From assembly GCA_947846985.1 (NCBI GenBank), contig CANTUZ010000005.1, forward strand, positions 13,769,861 to 13,833,860: 64,000 nucleotides of DNA, written 5' to 3'. The position numbers were made by a program, and so were the translations under genes. The first letter of the stretch is position 1; every line of letters begins with the position of its first letter. Positions 12,528-24,640 of the stretch are shown piece by piece. The stretch comes from Fratercula arctica (taxonomy: Eukaryota; Chordata; Aves; Charadriiformes; Alcidae). The notes below the pieces were generated by a model. It made no database searches. It was given only the letters and a program-made list of their open reading frames with translations, and was not told the DNA's origin.

Positions 12528-13340
12528 TTAGAGCAGGAATGCGTCCAGGTGGGTTTTGAATGTCTCCAGAGATGGAGACTCCACCACCTCTCTGGGCAGC
12601 CTGTTCCAGTGCTCTACCACCCTCAAAGTAAAGGAGTTCCTTCTTATGTTTAGGTGGAACTTCCTATGCTCAAGTTTGTGCCCGTTACCTATTGTCCTGT
12701 CCCCAGGCACCACTGAAAAGAGCCTGGCCCCATCGTCCTGACACCCACCCTTCAAGTATTTATAAGCGTTGATAAGGTCCCCCCTCAGCTGTCTTTTTTC
12801 CAGGCTGAAGAGACCCAAATCCCTCAGCCTTTCTTCGTAAGAGAGGTGCTCCAGTCCCCTAATCATCTTGGTAGCCCTTTGCTGTACCCTCTCCAGCAGT
12901 TCCCTGTCCTTCTGGAACCGGGGAGCCCAGAACTGGACACAGTACTCCAGGTGCAGCCTCATCAAGGCAGAGTAGAAGGAGAGGATGACCTCCCTCGACC
13001 TGCTGGCCATGCTCTTCTTGATGCACCCCAGGATGCCATTGGCCTTCTTGGCCACAAGGGCACATTGTTGGCTCATGGTCATCCTGCTGTCTACCAGGAC
13101 TCCCAGGTCTCTTGCCACAGAGCTGCTCTCCAGCAGGTCAGCCCCCAACCTGTATTGGTGCATTGGGTTATTCCTCCCCAGGTGCAGCACCCTATGCTTG
13201 CCTTTGTTGAATTTCATAAGGTTTGTCTCTGCCCAACTCTCCAGCCTTTCTAGGTCTCTCGCTATGGTGGCACAGCCTTCTGGTGTGTCAGCCACCCCTC
13301 TCAGCTTTGTGTCATCAACAAACTTGCTGAGGTGATGGGA
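12528..13340 (-). pseudogene. CR1 ORF2 C-terminal fragment (end of reverse transcriptase and downstream domain)
   Basis: The frame runs from the region of the second catalytic motif to the natural end of CR1 ORF2. FVDD, at 13311-13322, is the CR1 version of the YxDD box (usually FADD). Family landmarks follow in order: a LERLESWA block, [41 protein letters not shown] and the terminal [17 protein letters not shown] motif. About 255 codons are free of stops. In the live element this protein copies CR1 RNA at the target site; here the upstream catalytic half is gone, so no active enzyme can be made. Confidence 0.9.
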
Positions 13341-13344
13341 ATGA

Positions 13345-14030
13345 ATCCATGTTGAGTACTTCTGATAGCTTTCTTTTCCTCCACATGCCTTGAGATGATG
13401 CCCAGAATGAGCTGTTCCATCATCTTTCCAGGGATGGAGGTGAAACTGACCAGCCCCTAGTTCTCTGGGTCCTCCTTCTTGCCCTTTTTGAAGACTGGAG
13501 TGACATTGGCTTTCCTCCAGTCCTCAGGCACCTCTCCTGTTCTCCAGGACCTTTCATAGATTATGGACAGTGGCCCGGCAATGACTTCCGCCAGCTCCCT
13601 CAGCACTCTCGGGTGCATCCCATCGAGGCCCGTGGACTTGTGGATGTCTAATTGACCTAATTGATCTCTCATTTGATCCTTCTCAACCAAGGGGAAGTCT
13701 TCCTCTTTCCCTGTTACTTTCTGCAAAGTCTGGGACTCCTGAGGGCTGGGCTGAGCAGTAAAGACTGAAGCAAAGAAGGCATTCAGTAACTCCACCTTCT
13801 CTGCATCCTCCGTCGCCATGGCTCCTGTCTCATTCAACAGCGGGCCCACAACTTCTCTAGTTTTCCTTTTGCCTCCAATATACTTGAAGAAGCCCTTCCT
13901 GTTGAGTTTGACATTCCTTGCCAGCTTTAATTCCAAGGAGGCCTTGGCTTTCCTCGTTTCATCCCTGCACGCTCTGGTGGCATTCTTGTAGTCTTCCCAA
14001 GTGGTCAGTCCCTTTCTGCTTAACAGCCAC
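13345..14030 (-). pseudogene. CR1 ORF2 fragment: linker and N-terminal reverse transcriptase
   Basis: On the minus strand this piece encodes the CR1 inter-domain linker (TWEDYKNATRACRDETRKAK and the GFFKYI block), the LLNAFFASVF motif, then the first reverse-transcriptase blocks (GLDGMHPRVLREL and [13 protein letters not shown]), and decays near 13457 into the SIPGK and TQHGF region. It then stops at the internal deletion. The motif with the first catalytic aspartate (YLDFxKAFD) is absent, having been lost in the deletion. The open frame extends right to 14170, but the part beyond about 14030 does not resemble CR1. Confidence 0.85.
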
Positions 14031-14569
14031 AGCCAGTTAAGCAGAAGCATGTGAAAAGGCTTGCTCGGTTCCTTCACTATTCGAGTCTTTCTGAGTGTCT
14101 TAAGGGTCAGACTCTGTTTTAAAGCACTTACAATAGAATGGCAGTGACTGAATTGCTGACAGCATAGCATGCAACCTTGCTCAAGAGGTGTAGCGTTAGG
14201 CTAGAGACAACATGGGGTAGTTCAGAGACACCTGAGCTGTTTCAGCAATAACACTGAACTTTCATGCTTCAGCTCTTTCTGATACAGCTGCTTGTTTCAC
14301 AAAGGTGTCTAAAACTGCTGTGAAAATCACTTCAGCTGCAGACTGAGCAAAAGTCTACTGACTTTTCATATAATGGTATAGTGTCGAGTAATAACGTGCA
14401 CGTTACTCTCACTTGGGAATTACAACTTGGGAGCCCCTGATCTTTGGAAATGAGGAGAGACCTGTGCTTCGGGGGAGACGGGAAAGAAATCTGCTGGAGC
14501 GTGCCCTTTTTTTCACAGTGTTTTCACTCTCTGATCAGTTGTGTAGTTGCTAAGACTGCTAGCAAAAGG
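14031..14569. other. Spacer between two head-to-head CR1 copies
   Basis: About 540 bases of unique DNA separate the two 5' truncation points. No gene or repeat is recognised. The exact limits are uncertain by some tens of bases because both CR1 ends fade into non-homologous sequence. Confidence 0.5.
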
Positions 14570-16398
14570 AATAATTTTCCTATGTTACAGGATTTTTACC
14601 ATTTTTTCCACCTCAAGAACATCTCAAGAAACAAAAAGAGTCAGGGAGAATCTCCATCCCTTACTGGATGCAGGGGGGAAAGTTGCAACCAAGGACGAGG
14701 AGAAGGCTGAGATACTTAATGCCTTCTTTGCCTCCGTCTTCGATAGTCAGACCAGCTATCTCCAGCGTGTTCAGCCTCCTGAGCTGGAAGATAAGGATGG
14801 AGAGCAGAACAACCCACCCATAATCCAGGAGGAAGCAGTCAATGATCTGCTTCTGTACCTAGACACACATAAGTCTATGGGGCCAGATGGGATTCACCCA
14901 ACAGTACTCAGGGAGCTGGTGGGAGACCTCACCAAGCCTCTCGCCATCATTTATCAACAATCCTGGTCAACAGGGGAGGTACCAGATGACTGGAGGGTGG
15001 CTACTGTGATGTGCATCTACAAGAAGGGTCGGGAGGAGGATCCAGGAAACTACAGGCCTGTCAGCCTGACCTCGGTACCAGGAAAGATCATGGAGAAGGA
15101 TCATCTTGAGTGAGCTCTCACGGCAAGATCAGGGCCAGCCAGCATGGGTTTAGGAAAGGGAGGTCCTGCTTAACCAACCTGATCTCTTTCTATGACCATG
15201 TGACCCGCCTTCTGGATGCGGGGAAGGCTGTGGACATTGTCTATCTGGACTTTGGTAAGGCCTTTGACACCGTCCCCCCCAGAATTCTCCTGGAGAAGCT
15301 GGCGAATCATGGTATAGACAAGTGTGCTCTTCACTGGGTAAAAAACTGGCTGGATGGCCGTGCCCAGAGAGTTGTGATTAATGGGATGAAATCCTCTTGG
15401 TGGCTGGTCACCAGTGGTGTCCCTCAGGGCTCAGTTTTGGGGCCAGTTTTGTTTAATATCTTTATCAATGATCTGGATGAGGGGATTGAGTGCGCCCTCA
15501 GTAAGTTTGCAGATGACACCAAACTAGGTGGGAGTGTTGATCTGCTTGAGGGTAGGAAGGCTCTACAGAGGGACCTGGACAGGCTGGATTGATGGGCCAA
15601 GGCCAACTGTATGAGGTTTAATAAGGCCAAGTGCCGGGTCCTGCATTTCAGTCACCACAACCCCAAGCAACACTACAGGCTTGGGGAAGAGTGGCTAGAA
15701 AGCTGCCCAGCAGAAAAGACCTGGGGGTGCTGGTGGATGGCCAGCTTAACACGAGCCAGCAGTGTGCCCAGGTGGCCAAGAAGGCCAACAGCCTTCTGGC
15801 TTGCATCAGGAATAGCGTGGCCAGCAGGAGTAGGGAAGAGATCGTGCCTCTGTACTCGGCACTGGTGAGGCCTCACCTCGAGTACTGTGTTCAGTTCTGG
15901 GCCCCTCTGTACAAGAGGGACATTGAAGTGCTGGAGCGTGTCCAGAGGAGAGCTACCAAGCTGGTGAGGGGTCTGGAGACCAAGTCATATGAGGAGAGGC
16001 TGAGGGAGCTGGGCTTGTTTAGTTTGGAGAAGAGGAGGCTGAGGGGAGACCTCATTGCCCTCTACAACTACCTGAAAGGAGGTTGTGGAGAGGTGGGTGT
16101 TGGCCTCTTCTCCCAGGTGACTAATGACAGGACCAGAGGAAATGGTCTGAAGCTGTGGCAGGGGAGGTTTAGATTAGATATTAGGATGAATTACTTTACT
16201 GAAAGAGTGGTCAGGCACTGGAACAGCCTGCCCAGGGAGGTGGTTGAGTCACCATCCCTAGAGGTATTTAAGAAACGTCTAGATTTGGCACTCCAGGGCA
16301 TGCTCTAGTGGCAGAGATTGTAGGGGTTTTTTTTTGTGTGTGTATGGTTGGACTCGATGATCTCAAAGGTCCTTTCCAACCATGAAGATTCTATGATT
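14570..16398 (+). mobile_element. CR1 LINE copy, plus strand, 5'-truncated
   Basis: The element spans the linker, the whole reverse-transcriptase region, the ORF2 C-terminus and the 3' untranslated tail (GGACTCGATGATCTCAAAGG, then CCTTTCCAACC and GATTCTATGATTGG). Endonuclease and ORF1 are absent through 5' truncation. Protein motifs differ from those of the minus-strand neighbour (RENLHPLLDAGG versus REVVGPLLNETG), so the two copies belong to different CR1 subfamilies and are separate insertions, not one inverted duplication. Confidence 0.95.
14600..16308 (+). pseudogene. CR1 ORF2 (reverse transcriptase), frameshifted, with one premature stop
   Basis: Reverse-transcriptase blocks appear in order: [67 protein letters not shown] (first catalytic Asp at 15248-15250); [14 protein letters not shown] (15506-15517, second and third Asp); and the C-terminal [15 protein letters not shown]. 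All catalytic aspartates are present. Three lesions break the frame: a frameshift near 15100 after the PGKIMEK block, an in-frame TGA at 15590-15592 just before the WAKAN block, and a frameshift near 15715. The natural stop is at 16306-16308. It is dead as it stands, but only lightly damaged. Confidence 0.92.
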
Positions 16399-17425
16399 GG
16401 TTTTTGCAATGAATACATAGAAATGCCACAATCCCTATTCTTCCTGAAGAATCTGCTGCTGCTCTGCATTTCTGCATAAGAGTGAATATAATAGCCTTGT
16501 GACATGTTGACAAGAGTAATTATACCCAGAGGGGTTGGTAATTTATGTTGGGTAGCAGGTGGTATCATTTCCTGGTTAGTCTGTACCCTAACTTGTTATT
16601 ATCTACGGCCATCAGCAGCTAGAGTGACACCTGCAGAGGAGACCTTGGAGCTCCCAGCAGGAGCTGGAGTTGTTCCATTTGACTGTAGATTGAAGGAATT
16701 CCTACCGTCTTTCATACTGTGTGTAACATAACCTTTGATAACGTAGTAGGCAAGGCAAGGCATGACTCATCTCATTGACTTTCCCCTCTTGTACATGACT
16801 TTTTAACAGGTTATGCTTGACAGAGAATGTGTCACTACCTGCTTTCGACCATCATCATTATGACACTGACTCAATCATATATAGCATGCCATCTAAATAA
16901 CTACTATCACTAAGGAAATATTTTTTACCACAATATTTCTTTGGTTTGGCAAGTTACTTCATTGCTTGTTTCTGAGATGAGCACCCCATTGTTCTGGGAG
17001 CTATACACACACATCATTAAGGACAGAGTCTTTCTCTGACAAGCTTTTGTCCTTAGAAGAAGAGAAAGAGAGGAAAATGTTGCTTCCATTTTGTAAACAG
17101 AAAATGGATGTGACGAAGAGGTGAGGTTAAGTAAATTGCCAAAGAAGGTCACACGAGGGATCTGTGACAGAGCCAGGAGTTGATCAAATTCTTGGAAGAG
17201 CCGAATACAGTAACCTTAAAGACACACTCCTCCATATTTCCCCATTATTTTTTTTAGCTAAGCCTGTTCTGTTGCTTTAGTTTCTTTCAAATCCTCCTGA
17301 ACTGTTATATTCCAGCTCAAGCAATTAATCACAGTCCTAAAACTGTAGTACAATCTCTGTAGTCTTGTGAATCTCTCTAGACTCCTGAGCACATGAAAAT
17401 CTAGATCCGTAGTCTTCTTTGATCT

Positions 17426-17640
17426 TTGAGGTTTTGTCAGCTCCTCCCATTTCCAGTTTTAGCTTTCTCACTTCATTTCTTCCAATTCTTCAATCCCTCC
17501 CTAATCCTTGAGATTCTTACTTTTTCCTTCTTCCTTCCCTTACCAGCCCTGGTAAAACCTTTTCTCATAACTGGTGTCATAAACTTTTTTTATCTTCTCT
17601 CAGATCCCATCCACTTTCCCTTTCCTCTATGCTCTTCTTA
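17426..17640 (+). repeat. Pyrimidine-rich stretch
   Basis: About 215 bases are dominated by T and C on the plus strand (CTTTTTCCTTCTTCCTTCCC-type words). Low-complexity, with no interspersed-repeat ends. Confidence 0.55.
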
Positions 17641-18150
17641 ATTTTTTAAACATCATTTTCTGAACTGCCTCAAAATGTAGCCGCTCTTTATGTCATTCAC
17701 TTATTTTATCAAGTGAGAAGCTCAACATCTGAGGTCCTGCGGGTTTGTTCTAATCCTATTTACTTATCTTCAATCAAACAGGGGAGTTTTCTTGGCCGCA
17801 GGTCCAGGTCCACATATGTGATCCTGAATTGAAGGTATTTTCAGTAGTTTTTTTTCTGCTTCTGTGTGGTTTCTGTGCTGCATACATCTGCTGGGTATGG
17901 ATTTCCAAGCTAGTCGCAAACAACTGTACACTCTTGGTGCTAGACCTCTGCCTGGCACCCCATATACATGGGTATAGTGCTTAAATTATTCTGTAGGTGA
18001 GACTGTGGATTCCTTAAGTTATTGTAAAGGTTTTACCCTATACTTGGATTTTTGGCATTTACCTTTTATAGCTGTTATGTTTCTTGAGGTGATCATTCTT
18101 TTAATCCATGGGGTGGAAATATTGCTGAATGTGTTATATATTTTGTAGGG

Positions 18151-18232
18151 TTTTTTGAGGATTTTTTTTTGTAGAAGGTTGGGGTTTTTTTGGTTGTGTT
18201 TTTGTTTTTTTTTTTTTTAGGATTTTTTTTAG
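18151..18232 (+). repeat. T/G-rich low-complexity tract
   Basis: Alternating T runs and G-containing words, including T14 at 18205-18218. The complementary strand produces a lysine-rich false open frame, which should be ignored. Confidence 0.75.
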
Positions 18233-21200
18233 AAAAACTATAGAAAGAGTGTTTAAATATAATGACAAAGAGCTCACAGTGAGTGTCATGGATATCTTTA
18301 CTTTCTTTTCTTTGCAACTAGAAGATAATATTACCAGGGCATTCACAGTATTCCTCAGACCAAGGCATGGAATCCTTAGTATAGTGTCATCCTTTCAATT
18401 GTTAATTAATTGCTAATACATTAGTGACTGTTAGATACTTACATAGCGTCTTACCTCCTGAATGCTCTAAAAGCATTTTAGAAAGAGTGGTCTAGGACGA
18501 GGAATGATGAGCACCAATAACACACTATGAGCACAAGAAAAGTAGTGGCCAGTGGGGAATGTATTTCCCCCAGCAGGAAGACAGTCAGGATGGTGGGGTT
18601 CCCACCTGACTCTTAAAAATAGTGCTTGGGTGTTAGTAATGTCCATGTGTATTCTTGAGCTTTTGATGCCATGTGCCACTGAGTAGAGCCAAGTGAACAA
18701 TCCATGGCTGGTCATTGCCGGGTTCACCATGTGAGGGTGAGATGTGTCGTGTAGATGTTCTGTACCTCTTCAGTTGTGCTGTAGGAAATGGAATGCTCTT
18801 ATGTGAGCTACCAAAAAGGAGTAGGATATAATTTCTGATCAGATCTTATCTTGGAGAGTGGTATTGAATCTTCCTTTCATTCAGTACGGGTTCTTGTGGG
18901 AGTAACCGTTCTTCTAGACTGAGAGTTAAGCAGGCTTGCCTGGGCATTGGGGTATAGAAGACAGGCACAAAAAGTCTGTGTGTGAAACCAAAATAAAATC
19001 TGCTGAGACCACACGTTTGGGAAGCAACATTTGCATCATATAGGAAGAACTAGACCATCTTCAGGACTGGAGAATTGGAAATGGAGTTAAATCTGTATGA
19101 AGTACACAAGGTCAAATGACAATTATTTTTCTATAGGCTTATTAACTGTCAACACCAAAGGAAAAAGAAATGCACAGGTATTTCACAGGACACACCTTTG
19201 TGAAATGGCCATGTGATGAAAAGGCAAATGTGATCTTAAGATTTTTCAGACAAAATGTTTCTGTTGATGATAAGAAAGTGTGAGTGTAATTGTACAAGTC
19301 CCAGGTGTATAATTCTGGGCATTTGCATTTAAAACAGAAAGTAGAGGTGCAAAGAGGAACCTGATTTTGATCAGGAGAATGGAAAACCTTTCTTAGTGGA
19401 GGAAATAAAGGAATCTGATTTGCTTAGCTTAGCAAAATAAAACATATAAAGATCTTAGTGACTAAAATCAAGGAAGCAGAAAAATAACTAATAATAGCAG
19501 TGGCAGTGAGTAAGTGTGAACCCAAATTAGAAGACCACTTAGCCATTAGAGAGGCATATTTCTTGAATAACTTACCCAAAGATTATGTTTTCCCTGAGAA
19601 GATGGTAGTGTCACAGTGAGCCAATTTTGAACGTTACAAAGTCGCTATACAAGTGTGCTGCTGCTACTGGAACCTAAACCCAGTGTCCCAGGAGAAGCCA
19701 TTTATTTCTGCATTCTAGTGCCATAAACAGTTGTAGCTTAATTTAAGGAATCCGTAATATTCCAGCACTCCTTATTTTCTCGTATATCTTTTTGTGGACT
19801 GAATAATGATCTTGAATTTTAATGTCAATTTAAGAGTTTTCAAGCTAACTTCTCCCTTCTGAGGTTCCCCAATTTACCAGCAGTAGCTGAATGAGCCGTT
19901 CAGTTTTGTCTCATATTTTGATCTAGTTTTCACATGAGCACTACCAAAGTCAGTGAAGCAGCCTGAGTACTTACCGATAATACAGTTCCCCACAGGGACC
20001 TCTTGTACCCCATCTAGCTGAATTCAGCTGCAATTCATTTTTCAGTTTACATTTTTTAAAATTTGATAATACCCATGGGAATTAGTTACCTAATTCTTAT
20101 TGAATTACAATGTGAGTTGGATGAATAATTTCCTTAGACTTGTTTGAAAATCTCAGATTTTTATTCTAATATTATTCATACTACTGCATGTGTTTTCGTA
20201 GCTAAAAATCTGCAATAAATAAGTTTCTGGAATCATATTAATTACAAGAATATTTACTTACAAAGTCATTTATAAACAAAATTCATACCTGTATCAGGTA
20301 GTATAGTTTTTTTTTTTAAAAAGTAAGACTGAATATTAAGAAGTTGGACACACAGTGGTTTACAGATCATACAACAGCTGTAATTTCCATAGTACTGAAC
20401 TTTAAATGAGAGAAGACAAAAAAGTTGTGACAGAGGACATGCTTTGAGGTTTCAGCGCCTGATTCCGTAAATTGGTCAAGTAAAGGTGAATGGCATTTAT
20501 CATAAAGCAGACTAATTTTCTGTCTGGATTGTCCCTAATTAACGGTTTCTTCAACATTATGGATGCGAATAGGAAGTATGTATGTCAAGGGAACCATATT
20601 CCCTTAGCAGAAAGGGAACAGATGCCTAACCTGTAAGTTTGCATTTCCCAGTTTTATTGCTGTGGGACTTGCCGGTTCCAGGGTCAAAGCAGCATGCTAA
20701 CTAGTGGGAATGGAACGGAAAAGGAAGGTAGAAAGATAAAAGAAAGAGATGAAATCAATAAGAAAGGGTTCAAAACACATGTCTGATAAGCTCTTTCTAG
20801 TAGATAACATTGTCAAAGAATAAAACTGAGCTGGAGGGTAACATGCTACCTTTCTGTCCAGTCAGTTCACTAGAAAAGGCTATATTTGATTCAAAGCTCT
20901 GTAGAGACATCTGAGAGATGCTGTTTTCCATGTGCAAGAAATTCATAAGGAATTAAAATACTTTTGGTGAGCTGTATTATGCTGCATTCTTCTCAACAAG
21001 GGGACTGACAGAATTTGATGGTCTCTCAGTCTTTGACTTTTCTGGAGATTTAGGTGTTTAACATCATTTGGTGTGAAAATAGTCCTGGTCTCTTCAAGGG
21101 AAGATAAGACAGTGGATAAATTACCACCATGTGCTAAGAAGCTTTTGGATAAAACTCTGTTCTCCAAATGAGAATTACTAACAGAGATTCCAGCAGGAAT

Positions 21201-21605
21201 CCAGTACAGTCCTTTGCTTCCCACATTTTTGGGGGTGATCAAATCTTTGTGATAGTTCATGCAGTTTACAAGTGTTCAAAAAGGCCTATCGTAAGATGTT
21301 TGTCACTTAAATCACATTTTGTGATATCTCCTCATAGCATTTTCAGGTCAGAACACAACAACTACTTTGTTCAGGATTTGCAAAGAGGGTGATCAGTTTT
21401 ACAAACAGCAGTGGAATTCTTCCCACTGAATTTGAGGTCTTTGTGGAAGCAAACTACTTGAGGTCCTCTGTCATCACTGCAGAGCCAAGGCACTTTGAGA
21501 GCAGAACTCACATTGTCTATGTAAGTACTGCTTTTGAGATTAATTACCTTTGGTGCTGTTTAGAAAATGAGCTTAGATTAGACACTTTCAGAGGGCTGGA
21601 GTTCT

Positions 21606-21833
21606 TAGAATCATGGAATTGTTAGGGTTGGTAGGGACCTTAAAGATCATCTAGTTCCAACCCCCCTGCCATGGGCAGGGACACCTCCCACTAGACCAGG
21701 CTGCTCAAAGCCCCATCCAGCCTGGCTTTAAAAACTTCCAGGGATGGGGCTTCCACCACCTCTCTGGGCAACCCGTTCCAGTGTCTCACCACCCTCATGG
21801 TGAAGAACTTCTTCCTAACGTCCAGTCTGAATT
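21606..21833 (-). mobile_element. CR1 LINE 3' fragment, minus strand
   Basis: About 230 bases match the inverted CR1 3' end: a tail-like TAGAATCATGGAATT, then GGTTGGTAGGGACC, the CATCTAGTTCCAACCCCCC block, CCACCACCTCTCTGGGCAAC and CACCACCCTCATGGTGAAGA. Read on the minus strand it is the last part of ORF2 plus the 3' untranslated region. It is strongly 5'-truncated at about 21833. Confidence 0.93.
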
Positions 21834-24020
21834 AGGCAAGAAGAATCCAGCACTGCCAGCCAATTCCTCTGAGACACGGGGGATGAGGACTGGGCAGCAC
21901 TCACAACACAAATCTACTTGCTGGATAGATCTTTACTAGATCTGTCCTTTATTGAAGAAAAAGTGTTATTCAGACTGTTTGACTCATGAATATATCCAAG
22001 TCTTCTATACCCTTGGATTTTTTTGGCTCAGTCCTTTATTCTGCACAGAACATGCTTCTCAGAGTAAAAGGTTAATGATCTTTGGGCCTGGACTGACCCA
22101 GGATCAGAGCCAGCAGTTTTTTCCTCAACAGCAGTGGGAAGTGAATTCGGAGCCTGTTTGAGAGCCTGGCTTTACATGCAGCTCAGGTTTAGATAGGGGA
22201 ACCTTGCGTAGTGCAAGTCCTCTGTGAAATTAGGTGACTCTATGTTGAAAGAGGCAATTTTTTGATTAAAAGAAAAAAAATCTGATAAAAGCATGTGTTT
22301 GTTTTTGGAGAACAGCACGACAATGTGTATCATTTTTATCAGTCAACAGCCATCACCTTGTCAGAGTTTGGCTGCTGTTGATTTATTACAACCTATGCGA
22401 ATGTATAATTGGTAGGCTGGTCCTCAGATCTGCAGAGGAGAGGCACAAATTTGGAAGCCAGATGTCCCATGGTAATGCGCTAAAAGAGAGAGATAATCAC
22501 CAAAGAGCTGAGGAGTCCTTCAACTCATTACTCTTACATACTCTCTTAGCCTTAAGATTTATCAGCGTTTGTAATGAAAGCATCTAAAATGAAAACAACT
22601 TATTAACTTCACTAAAGACACCATCTTCCACTCCCCACAAATAAATCTTTTATCGTAATCTGCACTGCAGGAGTCCCAGCTTTTTAGTCAGAAATAGGGG
22701 GGAATTCACTGAGGCATGTTTACTTAGCATTGCTGTCCCAATGCCCAGGATGACCTTGACAAGGAGAAAAGACTTTGGAGTTGGAAATTTCCTGGCAGAA
22801 TAATGCATGAAAGAAAGTATTATGCTCGTCTGTGGAGTTCAGGCATTACTCTTGGAGCTATTTCATCAGGGCTTTCTGCTCTTTCTGTACCAGTGCAGAA
22901 GGCATGCAAACTACTCACAGAACTATGGCCTGTCCTTAACATTTATATGGCCAAGCCTTAATGCCTTAGAAGACCATTGTTCCTCCCAGATGAAAGATAG
23001 AGAAGTAGTCCTGGAAGTGCTCTTCTCCAGCTGAGGTGAAGGAATATTAACATTTAAAATATTGATTTGTACTTTTAATTCCCTATTAATCTCAGTGGCT
23101 TTTATAGTGTTTGGGTTTTATGAGGAGGCCATGGCTTTTCAAAGGTGATGCTCTTAACATGGGACTTGTTCCTGGTGTTGGAGTGCTGGCTGGTAGAGGG
23201 CAGACCAGTGAAAAACTTCAAGAGACTGCAGAGGACTTCTGTAGAAACTCCACTTGGACTGGAAAGTAGGGACAGGAAGGCAGAGCTATAAAGCCCACGT
23301 GTAAATTATCATTTGTCTTTTCCCTCTAATTCAGTCCTGATCTGGAGAGAGGAGAAAGCTATATGTCATTAAACGAGTCTTAGTGGGTTCATAGACCAGG
23401 TGATGTACATCCTCTATTTGCCTCAGACAACTACATGTACATCTTTCTAATGTGATTAGGCCATCATACAGGGCACAGAACAATTTATTATTTTGCCTGA
23501 GAGCACCATGTTCCTCTTTAAAAAATTTGTTACTCCTGGAATCAGCAATTACTTTAAAATAAATTTACCAAAGACAAAATTGTGCCTCTTGGGTCAGTAA
23601 ATGACTTCCCTGTTTTTTCTTGAAGAGACAAGGTGTTTATTAAAGACCTCCTTAGTTTACTGTGTTGGGTTTTTCACTTTGAGTAATTGTCCAATTAAAT
23701 ATAATTTGGAAGTCCATGCTAACCTACTGCTTGCATTGTACAAGTAAGAATATCTCTGAAAGATGTGCATTAATAAATCCCACTGAGCCCTATCTCTTTT
23801 TAAAAATGGCTCCTTTTGTTTAATTTTTAGATTTTTTTTAACAGGGCTCTAAGCCTTACATTTGGAAATGCTGCTGTTTTCACACAAATAATTTATACAG
23901 TTCATTCTTTCAAATTCTGTAGAAAACAGTTTCATCATTTATTGTAAGTTAGCTTTTTTTTTTAACCTATTGTTTAGGTTTGGAACATTTTACACTCTAA
24001 AAACTTTACACATTCTATTC

Positions 24021-24035
24021 TTTTTTTTTTTTTTT
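24021..24035 (+). repeat. Homopolymer T15
   Basis: Uninterrupted run of fifteen T in a T-rich neighbourhood. Confidence 0.9.
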
Positions 24036-24177
24036 GTCTAGGGATTTCTATTTCTACTTTGCAACGGGGAAATAATATGAAGTTAAGTGGATTTAGAACT
24101 ATAGGCTACTTGTAACTAGGAAAAAAAAAGTTGAAATTACTTTTACCGAACAGATACTTAATGTAGATGATTTCTTT

Positions 24178-24257
24178 CGTTTTCCTTCTTTTTTTTTTTT
24201 GTTTTTTTTTTTTTTTTTTTTGTTTTTGTTTTGTTTGTTTGTTTTTGTTTTTGTTTC
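24178..24257 (+). repeat. Poly-T / (GTTTT)n tract
   Basis: About 80 bases of T broken only by single G or C bases, grading into GTTTT and GTTT units. Simple repeat. A minus-strand retroposon tail was considered, but no element body lies to the right. Confidence 0.9.
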
Positions 24258-24640
24258 CTAGAGGATCAGGATTGATAACAATTCATCTTTCCAAACAGGT
24301 CAAGTAGTTTGTGGGCTGGAGAACTAACAAGTATAAGTCAGCAAAAGGATAAAAGAAATGTAATTAAATGTAGCAATTAGATGAATCCAAGATGGAATTG
24401 GTCAGTAAGAGATAGGTAGAAAGGTAAAGAAAAATGATGTTGCCTGATGTAATGTGTTCCACAGTGACATACAGTCATGCCCAGCCTAGTGGTCTGAGTA
24501 TGAGGCCAGCAGCAGGACCTCTCATTTTGACTCAAACAACAAGAGCACTGATGTTTCTTTATCTACTGTGATCTAAGTCACTCCAGCTCTTTTTGTCCTG
24601 TGGATATAAGACTTTTATTCCTAATAGGAATATAATGAGT

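Larger units (their letters stand above)
12449..14030 (-). mobile_element. CR1 LINE copy, minus strand, 5'-truncated and internally deleted
   Basis: The element reads right to left. Its 3' end is at 12449 (inverted CACAGAATCACAG tail plus the conserved GGTTGGAAGGGACCT block) and its 5' truncation point is near 14030, so the endonuclease domain and ORF1 are missing. It keeps the linker before the reverse transcriptase, the start of the reverse transcriptase, and the C-terminal part with the 3' untranslated region. A gap near 13335-13350 joins the HGF motif almost directly to the FVDD motif. Compared with the plus-strand copy next door, about 340 bp are missing. Both surviving coding pieces are open, which suggests a fairly young insertion. 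It lies head to head with the CR1 at 14570-16398. Confidence 0.93.
16399..21605. other. Unique non-coding DNA
   Basis: No gene is recognised in 5.2 kb. The stretch includes the pyrimidine-rich part at 17426-17640 and the T/G-rich part at 18151-18232. The AT-rich portion 20040-20290 has many ATTA/TAAT words and looks like possible regulatory DNA. Open frames are short; the longest (20943-21260, minus, 105 codons) resembles nothing known. Confidence 0.5.

Noticed and set aside
14031..14170. Extension of the CR1 frame beyond 14030
   Set aside because: The frame stays open, but the translated residues no longer resemble the CR1 linker, so it is taken as flanking DNA.
18093..18346. Lysine-rich minus-strand frames
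   Set aside because: Product of the T/G-rich low-complexity tract read on the opposite strand.
22343..22381. Stem TCAACAG/CTGTTGA with a few extra pairs, as a possible microRNA hairpin
   Set aside because: Only about ten pairs with a bulge; far too short for a microRNA precursor.
24178..24257. T-rich tract as the inverted poly-A tail of a processed pseudogene
   Set aside because: No coding remnant is readable on the minus strand to the right of the tract, and the G-interrupted pattern fits a simple repeat.
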